64,000 bases of DNA, taken from positions 372,001 to 436,000 of the forward strand of contig WNNJ02000901.1 of the NCBI GenBank assembly GCA_012934845.2, given 5' to 3'. Both the position numbers and the translations under genes were made by a program. The notes under the pieces were generated by a model. That model was not told the DNA's origin. It was given only the letters and a program-made list of their open reading frames with translations, and searched no databases. This DNA is from Pomphorhynchus laevis. Taxonomy: Eukaryota > Acanthocephala > Palaeacanthocephala > Echinorhynchida > Pomphorhynchidae. Positions 47,388 to 58,239 of this stretch are shown in pieces (the stretch's first letter is position 1; the number at the start of each line of letters is the position of its first letter).

Positions 47388-49200
47388 TCATTCATTATAG
47401 ATATATTTGGCTAATGGGTACTGCAGCAACCACCACAAATGATCATTGCGAATCCAGCTCTTTATGTTTGATTCAAATTCGCTGATTTTATGCTTTGCAA
47501 CGACATCAGCTGGAATACAATTACAAACATTAAACGTTTGATAAGACAGTCGGAAATGACGAGGGTATTTAACAAGTTCATGTACTATCAGTACTTTCGA
47601 GTGCCCTCTACTTCCATCCCGTTCATTGAGTTCAACTCTATTTGCTGGAAAATTTTCATCTTCGTTAATTTGTCGATACATAGCCAGAAGGTCGAAAAGA
47701 AAGAAACTTTCACTCAGTCTGCATATTCAAACTTTTAATCGTGTGTCATAGGGAAGAGATCGTTCGTGCGGGCATAATTCGTAAACCATCGAAGTCTGCA
47801 CTCAAATTGATCAAGTTATGTACGCGTACACGGACTACTGGCGACACATATTCTAATATCGGGCTTTTAAGAGCATTATATAAGCATACAGCACAAACGA
47901 TATATAAGTGTTTAAAGAAAATTTTTGACAATATGGGTTATTCTTCTTGCTGCTTAGCAAATTCCATTAGTGTTTGTACGCGTTTTCAGATTGTTGTGAA
48001 CATTCACATCATGATCCTTAATAGACTGTAGAGTAACAACAAACTCGTGGGCAAAAAAAATATTTCTGATTCACATTGCTAGATCTAATCTCATGTGTGC
48101 ACACTTATTGATATTCAATACGATTCGAGTATTCAAGGACCATCGATAAACAATATTTAACATATTTTGAAAAAATTTTTCAATCCTTGTCGGTTTTAAT
48201 CAATTTTCATACCTTTACACAATCGGCAAAAGCTAAAACACTACAATCCTCAAGTAAATCTAGTTGCTGATGTATAAAGATGTCAAACAACAAAAGACCT
48301 AGGAGTGATCCCTGTGGTACTCCTGAGTTGATAGGACGATAAGACGATATGATTGATCTATACGAACAGCAAAGGATCTATCTTTAAGGAAATCTTGAAT
48401 CCAGCTTATAATGGAGCGATTGACTTTATAAGACTCAAGGTTGGAAATAAGCATTTTTTGGGCACCCTATTAAAAGCCCGACTAAAGTCGAGAAATATCA
48501 CATCGATCATGTATCTGCTAGCTACAAGTCCCAACAAATTTTCATGGACGTCAACAAATTTCAACATGGACGTCGACGGAGAAATCCCTGCTATGCATTA
48601 TTGAGAATTCTCAGCGCACCCAAATGATCATAGATGCGCCTGTTTAGTATGCGCTCAAGCACTTTGCATACAACACTAGTTAGACTTATTGCCCTATAGT
48701 TATTTTGATCATATTTTTCACCATTTTTATAAATTGGTATTACAACCGGTTATTTTCAGCAGCAGGTAACTTCGAGATGCGCAAGCTAAGCTCAATTATG
48801 AAAGCTAATGGCTCAGCCATATAATGAGCAAGTAACTTAAGAAGTTGGGGTGGATATCATTTGGACCTGCTGCTGATCTAGATAACCTAGCCAATTCAAC
48901 AAAAACCTGATGTGCTGTTATTATTCATAACGGAGAATCAATTTCTACCTCTTGTGATGCTGCATCTTCACATACACTAGAGAAAGCATATGGCGTTAGC
49001 TCAAAAGAGAATGCCACATCAATGCTGTCTGGCGATGTAACACGAGTGTTGTCGTCTTTTAAAGCTGAAATAGCTGGTAGCTGAGCTCTAGATCCCTTCA
49101 CATAAGACCAAATTTTTGGTTATTTATCAATTTGTAAAGCTATTTGATTCTCAAAACCGTTTTTGTAATCTTAAGGCAGTTGACGAAATTCCGGAATATT
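47388..49200 (-). mobile_element. LINE copy (CR1/Jockey-like) in the palindrome spacer
   Basis: Minus-strand order: RT N-terminus with AHQVFVELARLSRSAAGPNDIHP (about 48920), motif A VIFLDFSRAFNRVPKK (about 48495), motif B SGVPQGSLLGLLLF (about 48325), motif C region FADCVK in place of FADD (about 48235), and a C-terminus in the frame 47388-47681 (NERDGSRGHSKVLI, NCIPADVVA). The ending resembles family C (26967-27372). Frameshifts are frequent and the second catalytic Asp is lost; dead. The endonuclease may extend toward 49430 but I cannot read it. Confidence 0.7.
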
Positions 49201-49616
49201 GTACTATTCTGATTGTGGCTTAGTGCAAACTCATCTGCAAGAGCTATTAAACCTGATTTGATAACGTGTCACCTCAATGCAAACACTAGAACAGATAACG
49301 CATCTTGTAATCAGAACAGTTGAATGATGTATTAGTGTAGAGAATTCATGATTCAATAAAGATGATTGCAGCGACCTGTAGCACATGACAATACCTAAGT
49401 GACCTCCTAAGTGTGATACCATGAGTGAGATAAACTAACAAGTGCCCAATTCATTTTTAAAATTACGAATGGAATATTTAAGGATGTAGTAATATAGAAA
49501 GAGCAACACCGCAACCTGTCGAGAATATCTACCAGCTCTCAAAAAATTATAGCCCACAATAGCAATCGAACCATCGGATATAGTTAAAAATTTGTCTTGA
49601 TTGTTAAAACTAACAA

Positions 49617-49805
49617 TCAATCCAGTTCCAGATCAATCCAGTTCCAGATCAATACAGTTCCAGATCAATACAGTTCCAGGTCAATACAGTTCCAGATCAA
49701 TCCAGTTCCAGATCAATACAGTTCCAGATCAATACAGTTCCAGATCAATACAGTTCCAGATCAATCCAGTTCCAGATCAATCTAGTTCCAGATCAATCCA
49801 GTTCC
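49617..49805 (+). repeat. 16-bp minisatellite, about 12 units
   Basis: Copies of AGATCAATACAGTTCC, alternating with a C variant (AGATCAATCCAGTTCC). Its reverse complement contains GATCTGGAAC, sharing the 9-bp core GATCTGGAA with the other 16-bp array at 21069-21212. Overlapping frames 49597-49831 are artefacts of the period. Confidence 0.93.
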
Positions 49806-50042
49806 GCACGCTCCGCTCGCGGAATTTTTAGAGTTAACCTTGAAAAATAACCTGTTAAAATCTTTTGGTTATCAAAACTTACAAGCTAACGATATACAAA
49901 CTACTTATAAATTCTTACAAATGCTTACAAATTCGCCGATATGACTAAAAAAGGGGAAGCAGCTCAATAGAACCACCGGAGAGTCAAATGTTCAGACTAC
50001 TGAGGAGTCTTTTAACCCCACCAAATTAAGTGCTCCAACGTG

Positions 50043-52905
50043 TACATCAACGTGTGCAAAACGTTGATTCTTATTACTTTTAGGGGTGGAGCTACAAAGC
50101 GATTAAAATCGTATTTTCTCGTGTGTACACATAGAAAGGTATACGGCAAATATACCAAAAATGAAACAACATCGTTAGTTGCTTTTGTAACATTAAGACT
50201 GCAACGAAATTCAGTAGAGGAAAACTTACAATTTAGTCAAAATAGTTACTTCTTTTTGATAACAACCAAATGACTCAAAAATACCTGCTTTCCTACGCTC
50301 ACGTATACATCCAAAAAATCGCGTGTATGTCGAGTCTCTATGATTTGTAGGGGCTATAAAAAGTGCAAATCTGCAAGCGAGGAGTTAAAAATATACAGGT
50401 AAAATTTCAACTTCTACCGAGATGAGTTTGGGTAAGTAATAAAATCAACACGAATAGCTAAATAGTAAGTTATAAAATTACTGTGCATATTTTATTGAAC
50501 ATGTAATGTTAAGACATGCATTTGTAGCATGTATCATCGTTTCGTGAAATTCAATATCGCATAGGCATTTTCTCTCCTAGTATTTCTATATTTATTCTAA
50601 CGGTTATTCTCTAAAGTGTAGTCGATTACTACAATTGTTCGTTGCTTTTACCTCGTCGCGCACATTCGTTTTAATTTTTACCATGACGCTCAATAAATAT
50701 ATAATTTTAGTATACAACATCATCTTTTGTATGCATATAATCGTTCAGTTATCTACCGAGTTATTACAAACAGCTTTAATTTTTTATTTAAACTTTAATT
50801 AATTGAAATATCAACAATTAGATTAGTAAACGATAGCATTAGATCCCCTTTGCATAATTGTAAAAAATATAAAATAAAACGAGAATTTTTCTTTTTCGGA
50901 ACAAGTGAATAAAGGATCATGATGAGTTTACGCGAGTTTGATAATTCCTAATCGAGCCTATTATCTAAATGGCCATATGTGAGAGTGTCTACTCCTTAGG
51001 AAAGCATGCCTATATCTATTTGTCGTTATTCTAGATAAATGATTAAATTACAAAAATGAAAAAATATTTAATAGTAAAATTAAATATTCTGCCTCTCTTC
51101 GACAGTCGATAAACATTTAAACTGTATCAATAGTTTTTATGCCTAGAAGTTTTGATATCCTTTATTCTGCAACTGTTGGCACTCAACTGCACATATTTGA
51201 AGATTATGGTAACATGTATTTCCATTGAAGTCAATATGAAGCAAGCGGTAAAATTATTTGATAATTCGGGCCGGGCCGACGCTTTTTTTTGAAATTTAGT
51301 TGATAAAAACATTTGGCTTATATGTAATTGTAATTTGAAATTCACAGGGCCACAAATTAACTGAATACATGTTAAATACAGTTTAGATTTATGTATATTT
51401 TGTTCTGTTAAGCTAACCTATTTCATGTTGTCATCGTTATGTGTCTGTTTTTCTCGGCTTCATTTGGGTAGGAAACGTTTTCAGATGTTTTATACTAGTA
51501 ATATTTAACAATATTCAAAACTAAACTTTAATTGTTTAAATTGTATTTTTTATTAACCCGTATAGATTAGTCTGATTTACTTGTTAACTTCTACCAGCTA
51601 AAGGAATTTATAAAGAATACACATCGTTTTTACATAATTTAACGTCAAAGTTTATCGTTCTAAAACATCAGTTGGCAGAACTGTAAACGGTTTCAATCAT
51701 TAAAAAATAACTTTTGTCGTTTTGATATTTAACCATATTTAGATTATAGAATTTATTAAATCAAAATAATACGATAATTTAAATACTTTCTATTACACAC
51801 TGTATCATTGCATTTTCGTCATTTTTAATACTCTGAATAGACTTGTTTAAACCCAAATAATCTTAATTGTTTTACCAATTAAGATGATTATGTCACTTTT
51901 AATATTTATTTAGATTTTTTATGCCACTATAAAATATAATTTGTAATTATTTAAATATTAAAATTTTAACGAAAAATATTATAATGTTTCTATTATGCAA
52001 TAGTATATTCCATTAATATTTTTAATATTGTAGTATAATGAATTTATATGAATCGCACTAAAGCTTAATTATGGTTTTTAATGACTCAGTTATGCCATTT
52101 TTAACTTTTTGTTATTATACACAACTCAATTTTTTTACCAAAATCTAAAGTCTTATTTTATATATAATGTATTTTATATTTTTAATACTTTATTAAATAT
52201 TTAATATTAAAGACACTCATGTACACTGATTTTAATCTGCAAGATCATCAGCAGTAATATTTAATTATATTTATTTAATTTGTAAGGTATTACTTTGATT
52301 TAGGCTAAAGCATTATTAACTTTGTTAAATTTTATGCTAATAAAAAGTTATAAAAAATTCTTTTGTAAATGTTATTTTTACTAAACTCGACGTATTTTCG
52401 ATAAGAAGAATTCACATTTTTTAGCAGATTACACAAAATCTGCATTTTGAAGTCGTCATTTTAAGAGTAAACACTGGCAAATCCGGATCATGCGCTTTAG
52501 CATAAATATAAACGCTTTAGTAAAATGCGTTTTAGCGCTATTTAAATATTTTCAGGATAATCAATTAACCAAAATAATGTTCTTATATGTTTTTTGATTT
52601 TTAATAATAAAAATTGCTTTTAATTGTTGACAACATTTGTTTATTTAGCAAGTCCAAAGTAGAGCTTATATATAAATTATATTTTGTTAAAAAATTATAA
52701 CTACTTTTAAAAACTTTTGAAAAAGCATCAGAATTACTTTCAAACATCAGAATTAATATTTAATTATTTAAATTATTCATTATGATTTTTTGCACCTATT
52801 ATTTAATGCCTAAATTAAAATTCTGCAATTTTCAAAACATTATCATTTATCTCTTTAAAGGATTTGTAACGATAACGAGATTCAGCATGCCTACCCTTTT
52901 TGGAT
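50043..52905. repeat. Right arm of a 2863-bp inverted repeat
   Basis: Mirror of 43852-46714. The frames 50040-50273 (+) and 51127-51345 (-) are the partners of those in the left arm. The outer border lies at CTACCCTTTTTGGAT, after which the sequence turns to TTAATTAATTAATT and no longer matches the left side. Single differences include TGTATACGTGAG versus TGTACACGTGAG. Confidence 0.95.
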
Positions 52906-53247
52906 TTAATTAATTAATTAAATGCCTAAATTAATTAATTACTAAAATAAATTAAACAACAATAAATTAAATTATTTGTAACTAAATAAATTACAACAAT
53001 AATTTATTACTTTTATCCAAAGTAATAACACCGTGACAATTAATAAAGGCTCATATTTTACTATTTACTCATTACTGTCTGATATCTTTGTTATAATTGA
53101 TTTCTTCTGAATACTTGCTTTGTACAAAGTCAATTTTTTTATTTCAAAGGCTACCCAACGTATATTGTGATGGACAATCATCAATTAATTCTGATCTATT
53201 GTAATAGCTTTGTCTCATTATTCATTGTATATATTAAATGTGTTTAG

Positions 53248-53455
53248 CACTATGGCCTTAATAGCCATCGGGTCAATTTCATTTATATCGGGAATTGTAA
53301 TCGGCATTGTGGAGATTTGTATCGAATATCGTTGGTATAAAACAAAGAAAAATACGAAACCAATGCCAATTACCGTGGAAACTGTAAAGTTTGACGAACT
53401 GTTGGGAAAGGATAATGTGGTTAAGGCGGACACTACGAATACTGAAACTGTATAG
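53248..53455 (+). CDS. Terminal exon with one membrane segment, glutamate-receptor-like
   Basis: Begins after acceptor AAATGTGTTTAG in phase 2, the same phase as the mirror exon at 43797. Encodes 68 residues to TAG: TMALIAIGSISFISGIVIGIV, EICIEYRWYKTKK, then a polar tail. The pattern helix-Glu-x(5)-RW-Lys-Lys parallels the minus-strand exon although overall identity is low, so the two look like distant paralogues. Outward orientation places both upstream regions in the palindrome arms. It could be the end of an ionotropic glutamate receptor (M4 plus C-tail) or of another single-pass protein. No upstream exon was securely found. Confidence 0.35.
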
Positions 53456-53712
53456 GAATAAGCACAAGGTCTTCTGTTGAAATAATCAACATGACAATTG
53501 ATTTAAAAAACATTCCATTTTGAAAGAGTTGTGCACTTTTATTTTCTGACTTTTATTTAAATCAAAAGAGCATGTAGCTGTTCATAATATAGGATTATTT
53601 TCATGTTCGAATAGCTATAAATCTGACCAAACGATTGGTTTAAATGTAAACATGACATATGAACGCAGTAATTTTAGTACGAGTCTAATTTTTACAAGTC
53701 ACTGTTCAAAAA

Positions 53713-54010
53713 AACAATCTAAAGGTTGATTCAGATAATAAAACTATACCTATATTATATTGGAATCCAAAATTACATAAAAATCCAATAAAACCTACGT
53801 TCATATGTAGTGCGTTTAAATGTACATTAAAACCACTTTCTGTCTATATGAATAAAATACTTAAAGCAATTAAAGCACACTTAAAAAAATAGATTTTTGT
53901 ACGCTTTATACTAATCTAGATTTAGCAGATATCAAAGAAGCATTAGAACAATTGATTAATCTTATATTCGGAAAAAGTTATACATATATTAGACATAGTT
54001 GCGTGCAAGT
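53713..54010 (+). mobile_element. Penelope-like element fragment, RT N-terminal part
   Basis: The plus strand reads NKTIPILYWNPKLHKNPIKP, then CTLKPLSVYMNKILKAIKAH, and FLYTNLDLADIKEALEQL, the fingers region (YWxPKLHKxP) and an early palm segment of Penelope-like RTs. The piece is short, interrupted by stops, and belongs to a different lineage from the minus-strand element that follows. Confidence 0.65.
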
Positions 54011-54049
54011 CTTTGATTAGATAGTTGTATCGATCACTCATTTTAGACT

Positions 54050-55600
54050 TGCGAAATTCAGTTTGAAACGTTTTTATTAGAGCTTTCGACCAAACGGTCC
54101 TTGTCAACAGATAAAAAATCAAACAGAATTAAAATGACAGCACAGAGATACAAGTTTTATACTAGGAATACCACGGAAGAAGTCCATTCGTTTACGTGAT
54201 ACCGTCCACAATTTCATGCGATACTGGTAATCGTAGTGACCAGTTAGACTTATTTCCGGCCATCGCATTTGCTTCGGAATTTATTAAGATTGATTCTTTT
54301 ATAAGACGACGTTGCAAGTTGTTTTCAACACAGATAATCTTAGCTTTTCCAAAGTCAATCCCATGATCGGTCTATAGGACGTGATTGACAATAGCAGACG
54401 AGGAGTCACCCTGTTTTAGCGCATATCGATGCTGATAAATGCGCTTGGAGAATGTTTGTCGTGTTTGTCCTACATAACCCGCGTCACAATCTTGGCAAGG
54501 TGTGCGGTATACGCCACTTACAGGGGACAATTTTGGTTTCTTTTTGAACATCCCAGATAAAGTGCAACATCTTTTGTGGAAAATTCGAATATTCGTCAAT
54601 CCTGATCGCTTTAGATCGTTTTGTAGTGATCTGCTGCACGAGTTGTTGATAAAGTTAGTGCCAATATACGAAGTCAGACTTGGGACTGTGTTTGTTCTAA
54701 CCTCATCAGGGTTAGATAAGTTCATGCGACGACGTAAGAGTTTTTTTGACTGTTTTTCAACCATAATGATTGCCCATTTTGGGTATCCTCTTTGTGTTAG
54801 TTTTTTCTTTATGGTCATTTGTTCGTAAAAAGCGGTTCGTTTAGATGAGCAAATAAGAGCCGGTCGTGTCAACAAAGAAATCGCAGTAGATATTTTGTAG
54901 CGATCTGACATATGTGTGTGCCAAGGTGTCGGGCACCAAGAAATACCTGGTTTTCTGAACACTGATGTAATGACACTGCTATCGTGTCGCCTGACCAAGA
55001 CGTCCAAGAAGGAAATAGAGCTGGTACTGCTCTCGAAACATACACCCATTGGATTGCAGAGTCTTTCCCATTGAGCGAGCTTTCTAATTCATTCAGTGAG
55101 GGTTTCTCACTCAGCACCATAAAGACATCGTCGACATATCTCCACCAGTATTTTAGGGACGGTATGAAAGAGTAAACATCCGCCTCCCAGGAACTCATAT
55201 AGATGCTTGTGAGTGTCGGTCCTAACGGAGAGCCCATGGCTACACCTTTGATCTGATCATAAATATTTCCATTAAACAAGAATGAATTTTTGGAAGTGCA
55301 CCATTGTATGAGACTCGACCATTGGGATATTGTGAGTTTCGGTGTTGTGCAATGCTCAGTGAGGAGTTTACTTGCCATTTGAATGGAAGGCTCCAGCGGA
55401 ACGTTCGTGAATAGGGACTTCACATCGGCAGTTGCAAAGAAGTACGAAGATCTGTACACCTGGCTTAAGGAACAGGCAAAGTGAGGTACACCTGGCATTG
55501 TTGAATGTACACACTGTTGAACGTTCGCTGTGTATGTATGGCGGTCACTGTCTATACCTGGACATGTTTCGAAGTCTATATTTACAATTCGTCCACCGGG
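54050..55600 (-). mobile_element. Penelope-like element, RT plus GIY-YIG nuclease
   Basis: The minus strand gives RT motif A TADVKSLFTNVPLEPSI (about 55430), motif B IKGVAMGSPLGPTLTSIYM (about 55240) and motif C WWRYVDDVFMV (about 55145), then the connecting region (RKPGISWCPTPWHTHM) and a GIY-YIG endonuclease: SGVYRTPCQDCDAGYVGQTR...KRIYQH (about 54515-54430). The catalytic Tyr pair and Arg are kept. The coding sequence lies in two overlapping frames (54869-55696 and 54372-55049), so it is broken at least once, and the N-terminus is lost where LINE sequence joins at about 55570-55600. A hammerhead-like motif follows the 3' end. Such elements copy themselves by RT using GIY-YIG nicking. Confidence 0.85.
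54080..54108 (-). ncRNA. Hammerhead-like motif at the Penelope element end
   Basis: On the minus strand: GTTGACAAGGACC-GTTT-GGTCGAAAGC. The stem II hairpin GGACC/GGTC and the GAAA core are clear. The CTGANGA core is degenerate (TTGACAA). Penelope-like elements are known to carry hammerheads in their terminal repeats, so this is a decayed member. Confidence 0.5.
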
Positions 55601-55875
55601 TCGACTACGAGGCCACAGACTAATGATAAAGCGCAGGCTCCGTCCCAAAACAAATTGTGTTACGATAAGTGATCGCATTGCTGACCTGTGGAACAATCTT
55701 CATGCATCGACAATCGACAGCAGATCCGTCCAGAAGTTCAAGGCAATTATTAAATCACGATAATGACAGTTTCACCTTTTATTTCTTTATTTTCTGTTTT
55801 TTTTTATGTTTTGAGCTATGTGATCCAGCCAATTTGAGCTTATGCTCCTGGGCTGTTGTAACAATAATAATAACT
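55570..55875 (+). mobile_element. LINE 3' end fragment
   Basis: The plus frame 55530-55763 ends as a CR1-like ORF2 C-terminus (VTISDRIADLWNNLHASTIDS, FKAIIKSR), followed by a T-rich UTR, GCTCCTGGGCTGTTG and a (TAA)n-like tail (AACAATAATAATAAC). It joins the N-terminal side of the minus-strand Penelope element, and the exact border is unclear. Confidence 0.65.
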
Positions 55876-55960
55876 TAAAAAGTTGGGGTTGATATAATTT
55901 GGACCTGCTGCTGATCTAGATAACCTAGCCAATTCAACAAAAACCTGATGTGCTGTCATC
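55876..55960 (-). mobile_element. LINE fragment matching 48840-48920
   Basis: About 80 bp nearly identical to the RT N-terminal region of the LINE in the palindrome spacer (SAAGPN-IHP on minus). Only a few bases differ, so the two copies separated recently or share a young family. Confidence 0.8.
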
Positions 55961-56009
55961 ACAAAAGCAGTCGAAACGCACCCTAACCACTTCATCCGAC
56001 TGAGAATGA

Positions 56010-56080
56010 CTGCTAGGTGGTTAGGAGCGTCTCGGAGTGATACATTAGACTGATGGAGCTGATGATCGAAGTCCAGTTTT
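56010..56080 (+). other. Possible tRNA-derived SINE head
   Basis: GGTGGTTAGGAGCG (about 56017-56030) resembles the Pol III box A of tRNA-derived SINEs, and GATCGAAGTCC (56064-56074) resembles box B (GGTTCGANNCC), with about 46 nt between starts. Upstream CCTAACCAC pairs with GTGGTTAGG. No cloverleaf is intact, so this is not a tRNA gene. Confidence 0.35.
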
Positions 56081-56261
56081 TTAGCAGCTCATATTGATTT
56101 AAAATCAATTGTAGTCAGTTTTGGCTCCTGGACCACAGTTTCAAGCGATTTTTTCGAACTACCAATGTATAAATATATATTGACTGATTGAGTTTAAGCT
56201 GCGTGCCTGGATCCATAAGGATACGATTATATACTTTAATGAAGTAGAAAAAACAGTCAAA

Positions 56262-56312
56262 GACACTTATAATTTATTTAAACGTTTCGTCCTATATAGG
56301 GACTTCGTCGGT
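56262..56312 (-). ncRNA. Hammerhead ribozyme-like motif
   Basis: Minus strand: CCGACGA-AGTCC-CTATAT-AGGAC-GAAA-CGTTT, then AAGTGT and C. Stem II (GTCC/GGAC) is perfect. Stem III (ACGTTT with AAGTGT) forms with two wobbles, placing the GTC cleavage triplet correctly. One core base departs from consensus (C in place of U4), and stem I is weak. The layout is that of Penelope-element hammerheads. Confidence 0.5.
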
Positions 56313-56344
56313 ATATTGTAAGATGTTTGTAATCAAGAAAACTT

Positions 56345-57027
56345 TTATTGTATTTCAGCACATTCAAAAAATTCGGATATTTTTGACTATATCATAATAA
56401 AGGATGGTATTAACGACACTAAAGAAAGAAGAATAAAAGAGCAGATAATTGTAGGTCAACTATTAACAGATACTAATCATGGGTTAAATTCAGAACACAT
56501 TTACAAATGGGATGTCGATATTACATAATTCCACCTTAAATAATTACTTTGTTTTATTAATTGTTAACTTTATTGTGCTCTCACTCTAGATTGACAAAGC
56601 TCCAAAGAGCGAAACGTTTTCAATAAAATTTTGAATCTATTTTGCTTGTGCTGGTGTAAATCGTAAGATAAACATAAATCTATTGTACTCCTGTGAGAGT
56701 CCCAGCGATAGTGTACAACGTACAATGCATTTTAATATTGACAATCGTACACCCGTGAGTGTCCTATCTAACAAGCAAAGGTCTATCGTGAGAGCACATT
56801 TAAAATTCCTGTTGTATTGCAGAACCCACTACATTACATTGAAAACACTCAGAATTAACAAGCGGATGTGTGTTAATGAACATTTCTTGGCCAAAGACAA
56901 ATATCAGCATGTTTCAAACAAATTTAACAGAGTATTAGAAAAAACTGCACAACACCTCCAAAGAATCATACTGGAATTTTATCAAAAAGCTTTCAACACT
57001 GATACATATAATCTCGTATCAACATGA
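56345..57027 (+). mobile_element. Penelope-like element ends: C-terminus, terminal motif, next N-terminus
   Basis: The plus strand reads FDYIIIKDGINDTKERRIKEQ, then NSEHIYKWDVDIT and a stop at 56528: the C-terminal tail of a Penelope-like nuclease. At 56591-56640 comes TTGACAAAGCTCCAAAGAGC then GAAACGTTTTCAATAAA, a hammerhead-like end with stem II GCTC/GAGC. Soon after, the frame 56683-57027 (114 aa: HLKFLLYCRTHYITLKTLR, basic and helical) resembles a Penelope N-terminus. The order C-terminus, terminal repeat, N-terminus is what tandem or partial-tandem Penelope copies show. No catalytic region lies here. Confidence 0.5.
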
Positions 57028-57029
57028 TC

Positions 57030-57415
57030 GACATTCATCATAACAATTCGCGTTTGACAACAGTGCTGCTCAAATCTATGGGTAAACATGGTCTTCATAT
57101 AGCCGAACAAACCATCAAAGTAAACGGTAGTGATGTGATTGCACTTTTCGACACTGGCAGCTCCGAGAACTTTATCGACTTCAAGCTCGTAAATCGTCTC
57201 AAGCTGAATATTGCACGATACTGATTAGCCCTGTTAGATCGAAACGCGTATACCGTTGTGAAGTTTGTCGTCACACATAGGATGACTGGGCATACGTAGC
57301 GACTTTGAATATTGCGATAATAATTCGGTTCTATATTTTGGTCTGATGAAGATATATAGAATGCTGCCTGATGTTTATGCCTCCTCATGAGGAAAACATT
57401 GTGATTCATTTACGA
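57030..57415 (+). mobile_element. Ty3/Gypsy fossil fragment (protease)
   Basis: The frame 57024-57224 contains IALFDTGSSENFIDFKLVNRL, the aspartic protease signature of Gypsy-type pol. It resembles but is not the same as the protease in the 9.1-11.2 kb fossil. No RT, integrase or terminal repeat adjoins it. A small, old, broken remnant. Confidence 0.7.
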
Positions 57416-57421
57416 GTACAC

Positions 57422-57497
57422 CATTTGGTGTCCCATGCCAGGACACCAAATGTTTGAAACGAAGGCGGCGGCAGGATGTCCCCTACTGCCGCCTTCG
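57422..57497. repeat. Two adjacent strong hairpins
   Basis: CATTTGGTGTCC (57422-57433) pairs perfectly with GGACACCAAATG (57441-57452), loop 7 nt. Next, CGAAGGCGGCGGCAG (57460-57474) pairs with CTGCCGCCTTCG (57486-57497), with a 3-nt bulge. Both are GC-rich against the local background. Confidence 0.85.
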
Positions 57498-57829
57498 AGT
57501 TTCATAAACATCGCAAACATGCTAAGTACGCGGAGTGGATTGGTGCTATAGAACGCGCGACATTTATGCATTTAATTGTGTCGACTCAAGGTGGCATGGG
57601 TGTGGAGACTGAACGGCTAGTGAAGAGGGTCGCAAAAGTCCTTTCGGAGCGTCACCAGATCAATTATGCTGATAACCTTGCCAGGATATGTAGAATCATA
57701 GGTTTTGCGATGGTGCGTGCCAATTCCTGGTGTTTCGGGAATCGGAGGGATCCAATCGGAAATCACCCAAGCAGCACCCTCATGAGGGACGACTACGTGT
57801 TTCGCGATCAAGGAGTGGAACGCCCGTAA
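57476..57829 (+). mobile_element. C-terminal fragment of an RLE-type RT protein
   Basis: 117-codon frame with FHKHRKHAKYAEWIGAIERA, TFMHLIVSTQGGMGVETERL, VKRVAKVLSERHQINY and ARICRIIGFAMVRANSW. The STxGGMGxE...KRxAxxLxxK...IRxxxxFAxxR wording is the C-terminal block seen in RT proteins with RLE-like tails, related in plan to GIETLGALG...LSKRL at 18129-18389 but from another family. The RT domain is missing. Confidence 0.45.
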
Positions 57830-58239
57830 GGGTATTCTGGTCCACCATAGTCGACCTGTGAATGCTTTGTCAGTAAATTAAGATATGTTTTAGCAAACCT
57901 GTTGCCCGATTTGGAACATTTTACGGCTAACATTTGTTTTATTTGAATGTTCTTGAATAAATTACAACAATTAAAAAAATATAAGTATAATAATAATTTT
58001 TTTACTTTTTTATAAATAAATTGGTTACGAACATGCAAAGGGTTCCCGCAAATGGGCCCGTCAAAAGTATAATAATAATTATAATAATTATAATAATAAG
58101 CTTCGTTAGTTACTACAGATTTGTGAGGAACTATTATATTTACAATGTGACATACAGGAACATACTGTTCCTATCACATACAGGAACAGTATGTATTCTA
58201 TTTTAAGACATGTGATAGATGTGTTCCTAATTGAGCTGT

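Noticed and set aside
49597-49831. Two overlapping repeat-peptide frames
   Set aside because: Same artefact over the second 16-bp array.
56005-56085. Functional tRNA gene
   Set aside because: Box-like motifs only; no acceptor, D, anticodon and T stems that fold together.
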